The translations under genes and the position numbers were made by a program. The notes below the pieces were generated by a model, which saw only the letters and a program-made list of their open reading frames with translations, was not told the origin of the DNA and did not search any database. From positions 15,804,001 through 15,868,000 of the forward strand of contig CATNEN010000038.1 of the NCBI GenBank assembly GCA_950097015.1: a DNA stretch of 64,000 nt, written 5' to 3'. Numbering within the stretch: the stretch's first letter is position 1; each line of letters begins with the position of its first letter. This stretch comes from Macrostomum hystrix (Eukaryota > Platyhelminthes > Macrostomidae). This document shows, piece after piece, positions 10,001-23,200 of this stretch.

Positions 10001-13000
10001 AATGTGCTCAGTGAGTTGCTGGTGTGCTCAGTGAGTTGCTGGTGTGCTCAGTGAGTTGCTAATGTGCTCAGTGAGTTGCTACGCATTTCCACACTGCTAA
10101 ATTATGAAGAAGACCCACAAAATGCAATCAGTTAATCATAGTTCAAAGTCCAAGCTGTTCTTTAGCTGTTGCATTGGACTGTAGCAGTGGGTGAGACAAC
10201 AAGCAAAACAAAAATCAAAACATTTACTATCTTGCCAACACTCGTCTGCAAACTTAGACTTCTTCTTGGCATGATAAAAATGACAGATAGAAGTCCAAGC
10301 TGCAATTCAATCAATGTGAATTCTCAATTGAGACAAACCTCAGCTGTGCCGTCCACAGAGCGGCCATCAACAACGACAATCTGTAGCGGCCTCTTTTTCG
10401 AACAATTGAATAGCAAATTTCGTAGAGTGGTCTCAATGTGATCGGCCTCGTTCCGAGCCGGTATGAGAACAGTCACTTTTTCGCTCATAAACAGACTGCT
10501 TGGAATGCCCAGCTCACTCTCCATCAGGTCGAGATCCTCAATGGTGTCGACGTCACGTAGGATCGGTCGCATTGTGGCGCAAAGTATGCCCAATCGGAGT
10601 GCATTGGCAAACTGTAGTGCGTAGGCGGAATTTAATATCAGATTTGCTTTGATACCGGGGGTTAACAACCTTTGGCATGCAAAGCTTGTAAACTGGGCCA
10701 CCATAGCTACTCTCAACACGTACTGCTGGTCATCTCTCCTGTGTCTCATCTATACTGCGTCTCCTCTCTCCTTTGTCTCACCTCTCCTGCGTCTCATCCC
10801 TCCTGTGTCTAATCTCTCCTGCGTCTCATCCCTCCTGTGTCTAATCTCTCCTGCGTCTCATCCCTCTTGCGTCTCATCCCTCCTGCATCTCATCTCTCTT
10901 GCGTCTCATCCCTCCTGCATCTCATCTCTCTTGCGTCTCCTCTCTCCTTCGTCCTATTTCTCCTGCGTCCCATCTCTGCTGCGTCTCATCTCTCCTGCGT
11001 CTTCTCTCCCGTGTCTAATCTCTCCCGTGTCTAATCTCTCCCGTGTCTAATCTCTCCCGTGTCTAATCTCTCCCTTGTCTCATCTCTTACTTGTGTCATC
11101 TTCCCCCGCGTCGCATCTCCCCCGCGTCACATCTATCCGGTGTCTTATCGCTCCCTTGATGTCTTATCCCTTCGCCATTCGTTATCTTTGCATTATTTTA
11201 TCAATCCGGGTCTAGTTTTACTCGTCTCTTATCTTTCTAATGTCCAATATCTCCAGTGTCCTATCTATTGACCTGCTATCGCAGTTTTTAACTACTTCAT
11301 TGTCCCACGAGGTATATATATATTAACAATATATAAACTATGCAGATATTTTAATAATCAAAACTAGTTTGACGAAATTCACCCTGAAAGTCGTCCCAGA
11401 CGGACAGGAAGTGTTAAATGTCTTTTTTCAGAAAAAACATAAGCTTGACACAGACCAGTAAGTGGACAAGCATGAGGTCATCCCCGTTCAGTACAAAGTT
11501 CCAAGTCCGAACCTAAATCAGTCAGTCTAGTGTTTCACAGCTAGTACTCGTAGTTGTCACAGATCGCCCCAGCGACCTAGCATTCTTATCTCTGAGCTGC
11601 TTTTTTGGCGTTGTTTTGATTTTTTCAGTTTTAAACTAATTTAATCACAGACACAGACAAGTTTTTATTTTTAACGCTATCAGCACGATAAAAAATGTCG
11701 CAAGACTCTGGTAGACAAACAGGCTGAGCGGCAGTGCGGTTTTCAAAACGCGATGCATCTCGCACCAAGATTCATGAGCTTAAATCAGCGACCTACGCTT
11801 CAGGGCCTTAGCTGAACCCACTCCCTACGCTTCAGGGCCTCAGCTATTCTCACCAATACGCTTCAGGGCCTCAGCTATTCTCACCAATACGCTTCAGGGC
11901 CTCAGCTATTCTCACCAATACGCTTCAGGGCCTCAGCTGTTCCCACCCCCTACGCTTCAGGGCCTCAGCTGTTCCCACCCCCTACGCTTCAGGGCCTCAG
12001 CTATTCTAACCAATACGCTTCAGGGCCTCAGCTGTACCAGCGCATTCTATACATTCACTAAAGGAGACAATTATCTTTTGACTTCAAACGGTATAAATAT
12101 ATGGCAAATATTTGGCACGCAAGACACATGTGCAAAGCTAATATGTCACGCGCGTACAACGTGCTTTGGTAAAAGTCTTATGAGTTTCATTATTTCACTT
12201 TGCACTACAAGGTTTCGGAATGTGAAAACTCATATTACTAACCTGACAGTCAAATACTGTGCTAGAGCCCCAGAGGATGTTGCGAAACAGGCTGCTAAGG
12301 TGTCGCCTAACTGACTGTCGCTCGGCGCCTAGTAGATAGAGACCACCGCTACCAGTCTTGCCAAGGACAAGGCCGATACCAGAGTCCAGGCAGCGAAGCG
12401 CTTGCAGAGCGTGCCGATCTGACAATGCGGGAACATCTGAGCTGAGCAGAACAACCTGCGGGTTGAGGTTAGAATGGCTTGCTCTGGTTGATCTAGGGTT
12501 AAAGGATGTCGATTCTGAGGATCTAAGATCAAGGATGTCGACTATGGGGATCTGGGATCAAAGGATGTCGATTTTAGGAACTTTGGATCAAAGGAAATTG
12601 ATTCTATGGATCTGGGATCAAAATATTAGATGCTAGGGATTTAGGATCAAAAGAGGTCGATTTTGAGAATCTGGGATCAAAGGATGTCGATTCTAGGAAT
12701 TGGGGATCAAAGGATGTCGATTCTAGGAATTGGGGATCAAAGGACATTGTTTCTATGGATCTGGGATCAAAGAATGTCGATTTTGAGGATCTAGGATCCA
12801 TGGATGTCAATTCTATGGATCTGGGATCAAAGGATGTCAATTCTTGGGATTTGAAAACAAAGGATGTCAACTCTAGATATTGGGGATCAAAGGAGGTCAG
12901 TTTTGAGGATCTGGGATCAAAGGATGCCGATTCTGAAGTTCTAATATGGGGATTTTTTGAAAATTAATTTTAAAAGATAAAGGACGCAATTTTAGAGAAG

Positions 13001-14342
13001 AAATCCTGACGTTAAGTAGATTCTGTATTGATGTATTGATCTGGCCTGTATTGATACACGCTCTTATGGCGACGGCATTTGATTCTTAGGATCCGTGATG
13101 AAAATCACAACTCAAGAATCACAACTCAAGCATTAGAGAACAACAGACCTGAGAGTAGCCCCTGCCGAACAGGCTCCACAAGGCGGATTCCAGCGTCGCG
13201 CCGATGGTGCTACCCGACTGTGGCAGCGGTGTGGCGGCGCCTGCTACGCCGGCAGCCTTGGAGGAGATCAAAGAGAAGCCGCCGCCATTTTTTCCCGAGC
13301 TCTGGCGCCGTCTCTGGGGACCCAGATGGGCGATTCGGCACGGCGCGACATTGGAGTCTGAGGCGGGTGACAGTGATTTGAGAGAGAATTAATCTAATAA
13401 TAATAATTGAACAGGGACTCTAGCACATATTTTCGTGATCATGCTACTGGCACAGGTGTGTACATTCTCATTGCGCCTTAAGTAGAGGTGAAAGGATTGG
13501 CATGATGTCAATCAATGATCAAGATCTTCCAAATGCAACTCCAATTTTTTTTTTGAAGTCTCACCAAACTTCGAAGCGTAGGGAGGCTGCTCAAAGGATT
13601 TGAGCTGGTCCAAGTAGCGTTGAAATTCTCCGAATTCAAGTGCGTCATTCACGCAGAAGTTGTCTTCATTCTCGCCCGGATTAACATCGGCTCCATTCCA
13701 AATGTAATCATCCGCCTCTTCGAGTCCCTGATGACGAAGCCCGTCGTCTAGATAGGCGTCCAAGTCTTCTCTGGCGTTACCGTTTGCGTAACCACCGCCG
13801 CGTACAATGGACACTTTGGCCTTAGAAAACTCGGCGTGCCTATCAACGCATTCCATCCACAGGTGTACTGGACGATTGCAGGCGCTGGACTCGCATACTA
13901 CGTGGCACTGGTCCTTGTAGGCAATGAAGATATCCGTATCTGGTAGGTTCCGACGCAGTGGCTGCAGACGGCGCACTAGATTCTCAGTGAGTACACGCAT
14001 AACCATAGCGGCATTGTTTGGCCCAGTGTAGGGCATGAGGCGGGATTTGGTTTTGCCAGGATTTGGCAGTCTGGTGAAAACAACAACAGCTCGCCGAGTG
14101 GGCTTCGACAGGCGCACCAGACTAGACGCTGTGCTAACAACTGGAATTAGAAACTGCATAGTTACTAACCAGACAAATAACTTTATCGGCCAATTAAAAC
14201 ACTGCTTTGCTAGTCTAGCGACAATACGAACAGTTTCCATGGCAACCAGCCACAACAAAAGCAGATAGGTTCGCAGCATGCTGCGCTTTCGCCTTAGCAT
14301 GGAGCCGTGGAGCATTTTATTTTCTCTTTGTATATGAAACAC
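7066..14342 (-). CDS. Fused DUF2064 transferase-1 / family-2 glycosyltransferase (transferase-2), 5 exons
   Basis: Exons on the minus strand are 14342-13565, 13357-13149, 12455-12243, 10611-10339 and 7725-7066. All junctions are GT-AG with matching phase; total 2133 nt, 710 residues. Two hydrophobic segments (~24-40, ~50-75) suggest a membrane anchor. Residues ~85-430 resemble DUF2064/TIGR04282 (VVVFTRLPNPGKTKSRLMP; VVLLSSDVPALS; LGKTGSGGLYLLGA; RDVDTIEDL). Residues ~447-675 are a GT2 domain of TIGR04283 type (VTVLIPARNEADHIETTL; VVVDGRSVDGTAE; HADSSLP; LEDIEFSERL; TSPRRW), with a hydrophobic C-terminal segment. In bacteria these two families are typically separate neighbouring genes; donor and acceptor substrates are not known to me. 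Usual DGGYYL is SGGLYL and usual GDQG is GSQG, so activity of either half is uncertain. The introns show it is a eukaryotic gene and not contamination. Confidence 0.88.
7780..10082. repeat. Minisatellite, 20-bp unit, ~115 copies (glycosyltransferase intron 4)
   Basis: Unit GTGTGCTCAGTGAGTTTCTG with point variants. From about 7801 to 9738 every unit stays in exact 20-bp register with no insertion or deletion visible. The segment ~7830-8280 alternates two variants (TTAGTGAGTAGCTG / TCAGTGAGTTTCTG) as a 40-bp dimer. It fills most of the intron 7726-10338 and ends about 55 nt from the last exon. Confidence 0.97.
10735..11115. repeat. CT-rich minisatellite, ~20-bp unit (glycosyltransferase intron 3)
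   Basis: Degenerate tandem TCTCTCCTGCGTCTCATCCC units lie upstream (in gene sense) of the exon ending at 10611. The open frames in it are repeat artefacts. Confidence 0.85.
11785..12040. repeat. Minisatellite, 31-bp unit, ~8 copies (glycosyltransferase intron 3)
   Basis: Units contain TACGCTTCAGGGCCTCAGCT followed by ATTCTCACCAA. On the gene strand about half the units contain ATTGGTGAGAAT, a 5' splice-site-like sequence. The array begins about 200 nt past the real donor at 12242. Confidence 0.9.
12470..12955. repeat. Minisatellite, 30-bp unit, ~16 copies (glycosyltransferase intron 2)
   Basis: Units contain GGATCAAAGGATGTCGATTC and GGATCTGG. On the gene strand each reads CCTTTGATCCCAG, an acceptor-like motif, and the array ends ~15 nt before the real acceptor of the exon at 12455. 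Because 30 is a multiple of 3, open frames with ten-residue repeats appear on both strands. Confidence 0.9.
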
Positions 14343-14365
14343 TTGACACTGACACCTTGCGATGA

Positions 14366-14385
14366 TGTGTCTGGAAAAAAAATTG
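14366..14385 (-). promoter_or_regulatory. 3' splice site upstream of the fusion glycosyltransferase ATG
   Basis: On the minus strand, AATTTTTTTTCCAG precedes an exon beginning at 14370, leaving a 28-nt leader before the ATG at 14342. It is a strong acceptor, so either a spliced-leader site or a 5'-UTR intron end. Confidence 0.65.
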
Positions 14386-17300
14386 TAAGTAAAACATGCA
14401 ATGCAAGAAGCTAATTTAGTAAAAAAAGTAAAAAGTACTATTATTTTTACATTTTCTATCAGATGTAGATAAACTAAATGTGAAATGTTAAAGGCTTGCT
14501 CATTACTGTTACTTAAATATTACTAAATATTGTTTACAGTAGCTAGCTAAAGACTACTAAAAGAAATATGAAATTCTTTTTTTTCAGAATGATTATTAAC
14601 TCTGATGATGTTTTAATAAACAAATTGAAAAGCAAATAAATAGGCCACAAAACATAGGTGTATACATAGTGTGTGTGTGTGTGCCTTCTCTGTAAAAATT
14701 GCATCAGTGTCAACAAGCAGGGCCAGAGATCCACTGCTTCACTAACTTGACTTGCTTACATATCACATCCCATTCTGCCCATTCTTAGTTATGGACTCAA
14801 GGGTTCTATGATTGCAGAAAACCCCTTAGTCACTATTTAAAGGATCAAAAAGTTTACCCTTCTGGAGAATATGGAGCAGCCCATGCCTTCATTTGACATG
14901 CTAGTAACAACATGAAGATTGCCAAGCTGACCCAGTGAACCTGCCTGCTACTTTTGGCATTGGTTAGCTGCACCCAAGACTGACCCAACTTATCTTTTAC
15001 ATTGGCGGTTGAGATAGGGTCCTTTTAGCATATTTGTGACATTATATATACTCCCTGTCAGTAGAAGCTATAATGTATAAACTACAACAGGCCTCTAAGC
15101 TTACTTTATAGAATTGTAGCTACTGATAATCAATATAGACATGCTTTATTGATTACAGCTTTGGCATTTTGATGTGAGTCTATATAGGCCCCTAAAAGTT
15201 TTTATAAATGTAAGCTATATACATATACATTTAGCTATCCATTATATTGACATATAATAAGCAAAATTATAATAGAGTTTCAACTTAAAAAATCACAACT
15301 TAAAAAATGTTGGCCTTCAAAGGGCCAACAAGCCCACAAAGCCTTCTCTCTGTGGCTATGCCCCAAACAAAAGTGGCATTGCCATGGAATCAAACTTAGG
15401 GACCTTGGTGCAAGAGGCAAACAAGATAACCACTCCGCCACTGACCCCCTGCCTATTAGGTTATTAATTTAGGTTATTGATTGATTTGCTAGCTAAGATG
15501 GTGCACCATGAACATTAATTAGTAAAAAGCCAAACTTGATTTTTAAGACCATGTGTTAATTATAGCTTAGTAACTAGTTATATAGGCCTAATTAGAATTA
15601 GATTGAATCTTTAAAATCAAGGCCTAGCAACACACTATACCTTGTGGTTAGAAATTAATTAAATAGCTGCTGGCTTCTGTAGTAGTGGCTTAAGATTTAT
15701 ATTTTAAAGGATTCATAATAAACTTAAGCAACAAGGCCTAGACAGCCAAACTAACCCTTAACACAAAGGCAGCTAGGCAAATAAATGGACTTATGTCTTC
15801 ATACCTAAGCCATATGCTAGTGATTCTAGTTCTCTAGACTCAATTATTTTAACAATATTTTTTCCTTTTCAGCCTAAGAGTATAGCCTAAAAAGCATTAT
15901 GGCATGAAGTAACATTGTCTGACTTAAAGGGCTGAAACAGCTTGTGGGAGTGGGTCTTTCAAAGAAACATAAGATAGAAATGAATACTGTAATACTATAG
16001 TAGGGCCTACACTTTTCAATCATTGTATGGTAGGCCTTGGCCTATGGTCAATGATTTGCAATTTGATAGCCTATCCTTCTAAGTTCTAGAATCTAGGACC
16101 CTAACAAACTAGAGGCCCAAAAATAGTAACATCAGTAACATCAAAATAGGCCGATCAGAGGAATGTGAGGCCATTGAATGGCAAAGTCTTAAGCCATTTC
16201 AAAACAAGTGAATGCCTTTCAAAACCAACACATGGCTGCATTGAAATATATATATATGTGGAGCAATAATTTACAATACCTTTACACATCAGGCAATGTT
16301 CTACTTCCATTCATACTATTTTTTGTTCTATGTTTGATTTTTTTGGTTGAATTTGTGCCACACATGCATTCTGAGTTTGAAAAAGTTGTGCTGGCATAGC
16401 TTTGCCATGACTTGACATTTGGACCTTATGTCTATGGCAAAATCTGGAAAATATGGGGGAACAGGAAGCTAAAGCACAGAAATTCTGTAGCTGAAGATTT
16501 CAAATGCATGGCACAAGTGCTGCTCTATTTGAAAGCCACCTCAAAGAATTCTTATGGCACTGTCTATACCCCAAGAATAGCTTTGTTGCCCTCCTCTACT
16601 GGATTAGGCACTATTACCCTGTTTCAAAGAAGACTGACTAAGACTTTTCAGAACTGTCTGACCAAACTACTGACTTTTTGTTACCCTTAAACTTCTTTTT
16701 TTGTCAATGTCTGTCATTTGCAAACAAAAAAATAATATAGGCCTAACAAATGGAAGTAGAACATTGCCACACATTATTATCTAGGCTAGGCCTTCTGATA
16801 AAATATCCTATAGATTTTTTTAAATTTAAATGAAAACCCTTTGAGTTAAAATTAAATAAGTTGATTTAAATCACTTTGCATGGGAAACCAAAGGATTCCC
16901 TATAGGCCTAGTCTCTATGCCTTACAAATTAGCTTGTCAACAGCAGGCAGATTCTTCCAAAGTCTCAGCATATTGATGCCCACTTGATCGCTGTGCTAGA
17001 CTTTCTTGGAAAGACAGGAATTATTTGACTCCGTGTTATGGGCCTCGGCCTGTGTCCGCCTGTAAAAGAAGAAGGGCCATAAAGGAAAGAAGGTAAAATT
17101 TGTACAGCTTATTTAGGCCCTACAATTCTTATGTCAGATTGTATCTAATCTTACCGAACTTTTTGTTACATACCCACCATTATTATTTATTTCTTCATTT
17201 GAACCAACTCAACGTCCCTCGTACCTGCGAATGGAATGGATGCGATCCAGCCGATCCCACTGCAATCTGTCTGGTCTGAACACGCTCCAAATTCTAAGTT

Positions 17301-17700
17301 TTAAACAGTGAAATTTTTAGCAATTGGCATTTAATTTTATAGAAAATATTATTAAAAATTAAGCTTTTAGCACTACAAACAGAAAATATATTCTTTACGT
17401 AAATTAATAACTGCACTGAAGCGAAGCCCGACTTGTATTACTTCAAGCAGATATCAAATTATTTTGGCAAGTTTCTTGGAAATATAATTCCTAAAAATTT
17501 TAAGTCTCAAAATTTTAACAAAAAATGACAAGATATTATCATTAAAACTGTTGCTTTCTGCCGGTTTTAAAACTGTAATCCTCATTATTGACTTGCAACA
17601 CACTTCTTTATGTCGGCATTTCCTTTTTCTTATGTTGACCAGTGTCTAAAGCTTGTTAATGCAGGCCTCTGCATTATAATAACTCGTTTTTGGTGCACAT
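14371..17700. other. AT-rich region without recognisable genes
   Basis: Mostly low-GC DNA with a short GT run near 14668-14685 and a SINE at 15300-15450. Small open frames around 16208-16690 show no family features or splice context. Confidence 0.5.
15300..15450 (-). mobile_element. tRNA-derived SINE, family D
   Basis: On the minus strand GGCGGAGTGGTTATCTTG (box A-like) is followed by CCTAAGTTTGATTCCATGG (box B-like). A body then runs leftward to about 15300. Confidence 0.65.
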
Positions 17701-20230
17701 TATTTGATGTTATATGTGCCATTCAATGCGATTTAAATCTCACTGCTAAGCGCCGCTGACAACTTGGCTACCCCCATTGGCTGGGTGGATGAACAATCCG
17801 GCCAAGCAATGTATATATAAATCTGCGACCTTCGATCATGCCACTTGTACTTATTGACGCACCGCCAGGGTTGGTAAAATTGGGCACGGCCTCGGCATAC
17901 TAAATGCGGCCCCTGAGATGTACCGGCCTCTATAGTAGTGCAGTGTAAGTGAATCATAAATCTTACTGGATTTTCACAATACGCATTTGTACAAAGCATA
18001 ACCGAAACCGCTAAGTGTACATTATGCAGTCTCAACTTGCGCGCAGACCCCAAAATAGTCAGCGCCAGACGGCGCGCTGCATGGCCAGAGTCGCGGATGA
18101 AATCCGGTGTATAGGCCGCTCTGGACGGTATTCAGATACAGTGTCTACTTAGCTATTAGTTCGGGCAGTTCTAATATGTACTTGCAGTTCTCGAACTTAC
18201 AGCCGCCACGACTGTTAAACTTGAGGCACAAGGGCGCTCGATCCCTGAACCACCGGAATCATCCTGTCCGAGCGCGGGCCCGAGCCTGTTGCGGGATCTG
18301 CTGCGGAGCGATGATCGAGAAGCCGTGCCACCATTGAGAAACTCTGCCCATATGCAGTCTTGCATGCCTGAATATGCTGCTCTCTTCTGAATAGTCCTCA
18401 TGGTGTCGTAGCCTAGCTGCCTCGATCAACAAGCCAATCGGCGTCCGGCCGACGTTCCCGCTGGTTCAAAGTCTGCTGACTTTCGAATTCCTGTTTAAGT
18501 GCCTAGAGCTAGCACAGAAATAGCTCGACTATCGTTTTACAGCAGGTACCGCCGGATACCCCGTCGAGATCGAGCTGTCCCCGAGTGATCAGGGTGTCAA
18601 GGATGCGCGCATTTGTTCCGATTATATCCACTGATCGATGCTAGCGACTCGGGCCTGAGCTGATTGGCGGCTTGGCACGGCAAGCTGTCCCAACGATGAG
18701 TCGACGCCTCGGCACCGCAGAGATCCACGACAACGGAGTTGCGTGACACTGGGCAATTTCGCCAGACTGCCGAATATTCTAGCCCGTTGCCATGTCTACT
18801 AGCACCTCTCAGCGTACTTTTTATGTTTTTTTCGCTACTGCAGTCAGCTAGCTGACGCATCGAGGCTGTCTCCTGCAGTTTCGGTTTACTGCACCTACTA
18901 GTTGTTAACGATTCACCGTTTATCTGAATGTATCCAATTAATGCTGCATGCATAATGATATTTAAAATAATTTTCGATTACAATTCGCTCCTGACAGTGA
19001 CACACTGATAAAGGTGGAATATAATAGACTTAGTTTAATTAACTGCGCGATGACGCTTCTACGTTTTTAATTAAAAACATTGAGTTATTACGATCGACTC
19101 CACGCTCGCCAGCAAGTATCGTTCTCTCGAAAAGAAAGATTTTTCTAAATTTGACTGCAGATTAGTTGTATACCACTCGTGTTAGGTGAATGCCAAAATT
19201 GAGCATGTTATAAATATATAAGATGTCATATCGTGCATGGCCGGTTGATTGCTTTTTGTAAATTTTCTGGTTATTCGATTTTTTCAGTTCAAAGCGATTT
19301 CCAAACCCGATTTCTGCTGGTTTATAAACAACAGAAAGTGTATTTAGAATACCCACATGTTTCTTGTTTCTGCATTTCCCAAATTATTCAACCAATCCCC
19401 ACATGGGATTCGCCATAGAAAGGTTTCTTCAGAGTTGTCCTTGTCACTGCAGGGTCCTCCGATAAGAATCGCTGAATATCTCGACGATGCTGACGTCGGA
19501 CGGCTTTTATAGTTCACCGTACGGGGGAAAATGTAGCTTGGCCTTTTTAACTGTTAAACGCCTAACTTGACCTGCAGTCGGTGCTCGTCTCGATGGCTTC
19601 CTCGACCTGAGCGCCAGAGAACTGCAACAGGCGGCACATCTTCTCGTCACTGTTGTACAGCACGTGCCTGCTGATTCCCGATTTCATAGTAGCCGCCATT
19701 TCATAGTAGATGGTTGGCCACCTGCAGCAGGTCAGAGAAGCAGTACTCAGAGCTCTGGTGCGCTTGAACCGAGTCCGCTGCCATGCGGTGTCTGCACTGT
19801 CTGCAGGTGCGAACTCGCAGTCGAATACTTTTAGAGCGGAGTGTGACGATAAATTGATGAAGACAGTAAGTCCGTAGCGGCGACAGTTAAAGTTCACTTC
19901 AGTCTTAGAGTCAGTTCCAAATATGTGGGGTAGCGGTAGCACTTTATTCTCGTGATACACTGGGATGCACGACAAGCAGAGAGTAAGAAAAGTAAAGGTG
20001 CAGGAGCTCAACGATGGTAATAGTAATAACGGCACGGCGAGGCAAAGAACGGAAATAGTGCGCGAAGCTAGGGCAGACACGAGAAGCCGAGCAGTGGGCA
20101 GGGCGAATAGGCAGAACAGTCTCAGAATCAGAACAGGCAAGGCCAGACAAGGCAAGGCCAGACAAGACAAGGCAATACAGACAACAAGTGGAGCGCGAGC
20201 GGGCCTAAAGCCCTTAGTTAAATAAGCTTA
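17701..20230 (-). other. GC-richer block with traces of a decayed retroelement
   Basis: This block is clearly GC-richer than its flanks and has only short, broken open frames. At ~18178-18262 the minus strand encodes a zinc-knuckle-like fragment, with a stop a few codons upstream of it. A minus-strand open frame at ~19562-19950 (YGLTVFINLSSHSALKVF) looks protein-like but matches nothing I recognise. A short GACAAGGC repeat lies at ~20135-20180. Best read as a degenerate mobile element; the type is not determined. Confidence 0.35.
18178..18262 (-). pseudogene. Zinc-knuckle fragment (retroelement gag-like remnant)
   Basis: Minus-strand translation gives WFRDRAPLCLKFNSRGG then CKFENCKY, a C-x-x-FN-x-x-G-x-C-x4-C layout seen in gag-like or capsid-like proteins of some retroelements. 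It is immediately preceded by an in-frame TGA, and the closing His/Cys residues are absent, so it is a remnant at best. Confidence 0.4.
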
Positions 20231-23200
20231 GTAAACTGCAGAACAGGGCGATCGATAACTCTAGAAACTGGCCCCAGCCAATGAGCGTGTAAGTACACTG
20301 GTCTGGGCAGACGACAATTAGACACTAGCAAAACCAAGCTGGGGCATCGCGATGTGCACTAACGCCTACTAACTGTAACACTCTAAGAATTACAGCTTAA
20401 CCATACGAAACTGAAAAATGGATGATAGCCAGACGACATCAGTAAAACGGCCCTAGTTAGTACACACGTAAATTAGCTATGTAAATTAACACGTTAATTA
20501 AATTGCTAGGTGCGCTTTCAACAAGTGACAACGTCACAGGAGCATCGAATGTCAATCAGATATAGCCAACACTGTTGATATTCCGTTTCATAACGCAGTC
20601 TTCGTTATTCCCTGCATCTGTTGGCTCACCGGCGGACCATCGCAAGTCAGCCGTCGATATCGACATTTTTTCCAGCTGTGAAACTAAAGATTGAAGGTTT
20701 CTTGAAGTTTAGCTAAAGTGGATCAGTATGCATTCGTTTATTTATACATGAACAGTACCTTGATTTGACAATTCGTTTTTGTTTGGCTTAAAACTGATTC
20801 CATATGTGTGGTTTTGAATGCTATAATCTCAGAATACCGATCAGGGACATGCTGAAATTGAGATGCTGAAATTAAGATGCTCAAACCACAATAACTGTGA
20901 CTGCCAACAGCTGTGATTGGGTCGATACCTTAAGTAACTTTTGCATCATCAGGTTAATTGCGCAAACCCTTTTCCCCTGAACTCGCTATAAACCTACGTT
21001 TTCAAATCCGAAAACGACTAGAAAAGTGTCGAACAAATAAGCATTTTCTTTCATTTTTTCCTGCAGTAAATCTTTGTAAAGTAAGTCTTTGCCGATTAGT
21101 TGTGCTGCATCTGTATAAGTATCAACAAAGTATCGTAGGTATCGTAAGTAAGTAATTTTAAACTAACAAGCTTTTCATACTAATCACACATATGTGCATG
21201 ACAGCTCATGAAAACCAAACTGTCTGGAAGAGCCTAATTATAGCGCTTGTTAAATATTCAAAATTTTCTCCAGAAAATATTCACAAATATGCTAGTTTTT
21301 GTATGTAGCTTGAAATGCAATGTGTATGCAATTACTTTGCTCATGCAAAAGCAGCTGGTGGGCGACGTATTGCACTCAAGGACGACTTGGGTATAAAAAA
21401 GCTTAAGTATACTTCAATAACAACATGAATAAAGAAGAATGCGAACTGAGAAATGGGAATGTTAAATCAATCGTAACACTTGAAATAAAAAACGCATTGA
21501 AATTTTTAATCAAGTTATTGTGCAATAGTGCAGAAAGGTAAACACTTCTCTTCGACGCCGTCACTCATCACTCATCACAAATTTCGTGTCGTGCTTTTAC
21601 GAAAATATAGTTAAACAAAGCTTCTCCATTATTTTTAACAATAAAGGCTACCTTCTTGTATGCATGTCGATAGCGAAATTTCACTCAGTAAGTTCATCAG
21701 GCAGAAAAAATTCAGTGTGAACAAGAAAAAAATAATTGTGAGAAAAGGTTTTTCATATGTTTAACTTCGTATTCGTCTATTGATTTATAGATGGCAGTCG
21801 ATGCATGTCTTGCTCACACACAATTGTAAGTATAGTTGCAAGTTTGTGACGTGTGTCGTAATGGGACCTATTTTAGCTTTAATAAAAGCCTTCAATATTT
21901 AAACTAAATTTTTTGTTTGACGATCCTATTAAATTTTACAACTTTGTTGTTAAATTATAAGATTCATGCTCAATCGATTGTGAATAAATATTTAATATTT
22001 TACTAATAAACTTGGAAACTTATAATTTATAAGTTATAAAGGTAGTGTTAATTTTCCAGCTAGTTAAAGTAGCCATTGTGCTGCTTATTCTTGAAATCTG
22101 CTGTCAAATCGTAGCCACGATTTTTAGTTTCTAGATTGACTTACATTATGCTAAAATTAAATGAATAAAAAATCATAAGCTCTTTATGTCTATGGATTTT
22201 GTTGGCCAGTAATTTATAAAGTAAAAAGTAATAACTCTTAAAGCCTTTTTTTGTGACCTAATTTTATATGCAGTATTAATTAGAATTTTTCGTTGCCTGT
22301 TAGAACATAGTATATTTTAGGTAATCCATTAGTTATTTAAAATATGGAAATTTTCTGATAAGGTTTTTTTTATTTTTTGCTGCTTCTGTAAGTTGCTTGA
22401 CTGGAATTTCCTATTTGCTCCTAATTTAAACAAATTAATGAAAGTTTCAGAGGTTAAACTCACTTTTTTTGTAGCTTGAAATCGAAAGTTTTGTGTTTAT
22501 GTTGTAGTACACGAATATATTATTACGTGGTATGTTAAGAAAATATCCTAAAAATGCGAGTTCGCAAAAATTGAACTCTTAAAGTTCACAAAAGCTATTA
22601 TCTCGCTTTAGTCTAGCTTTGTAGATTGTTATAGTTAAACAAACCTATTGTCAGTTCCTTAGACCGCAAGTAAGTTCTAGGCGATAAATAAAAAAATTAC
22701 GATTGTGATTGACTGATATTTTTACAATTAAGATTATTGCAGCTCTAGCCCTAATATAGTAAGCTCTCTTATCGGAATCAGGCAACAGCTTTTAGTAGAT
22801 CACAAGCAAGCCAGTCCTAAATCTCGTGTCAGAAATCTGCAAATGCCTGCACATTGTGAGCCCGCCCTCTGTCGCCACCTTCTAGGCCCAAGTTGCTGGT
22901 CCTAAACAGCCATGCAGTTTGGCGAGTCAGCAATTTTCTTCTATTTTCGTCTGTTAATCAAACACGGAGAACGACCCCACTGGTCGTTACCTTATAATTC
23001 CCTCCTAGCCTTATCTTCGTTGGCTACACGAAGCGCTATTTGTCCAGACCAAACGGCGCTGCGCAATTTGTCGGACCGAAATGCTAAAAATGAACTCGAA
23101 ATTTTTGAAGTCGTGCGCGCGCTGACCACGCAGTGGGCCATCAGCCAATGAGACGCGTGGGCGAACAAAACCTTTAATCCCTTCCCAACTTCTTTCGCCT

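Noticed and set aside
7066-14342. Bacterial contamination as source of the transferase homology
   Set aside because: The homology is split by four GT-AG introns in matching phase and sits between animal genes with the same repeat environment.
16208-16690. Two small plus-strand open frames
   Set aside because: No family features, AT-rich low-complexity composition, no splice or promoter context.
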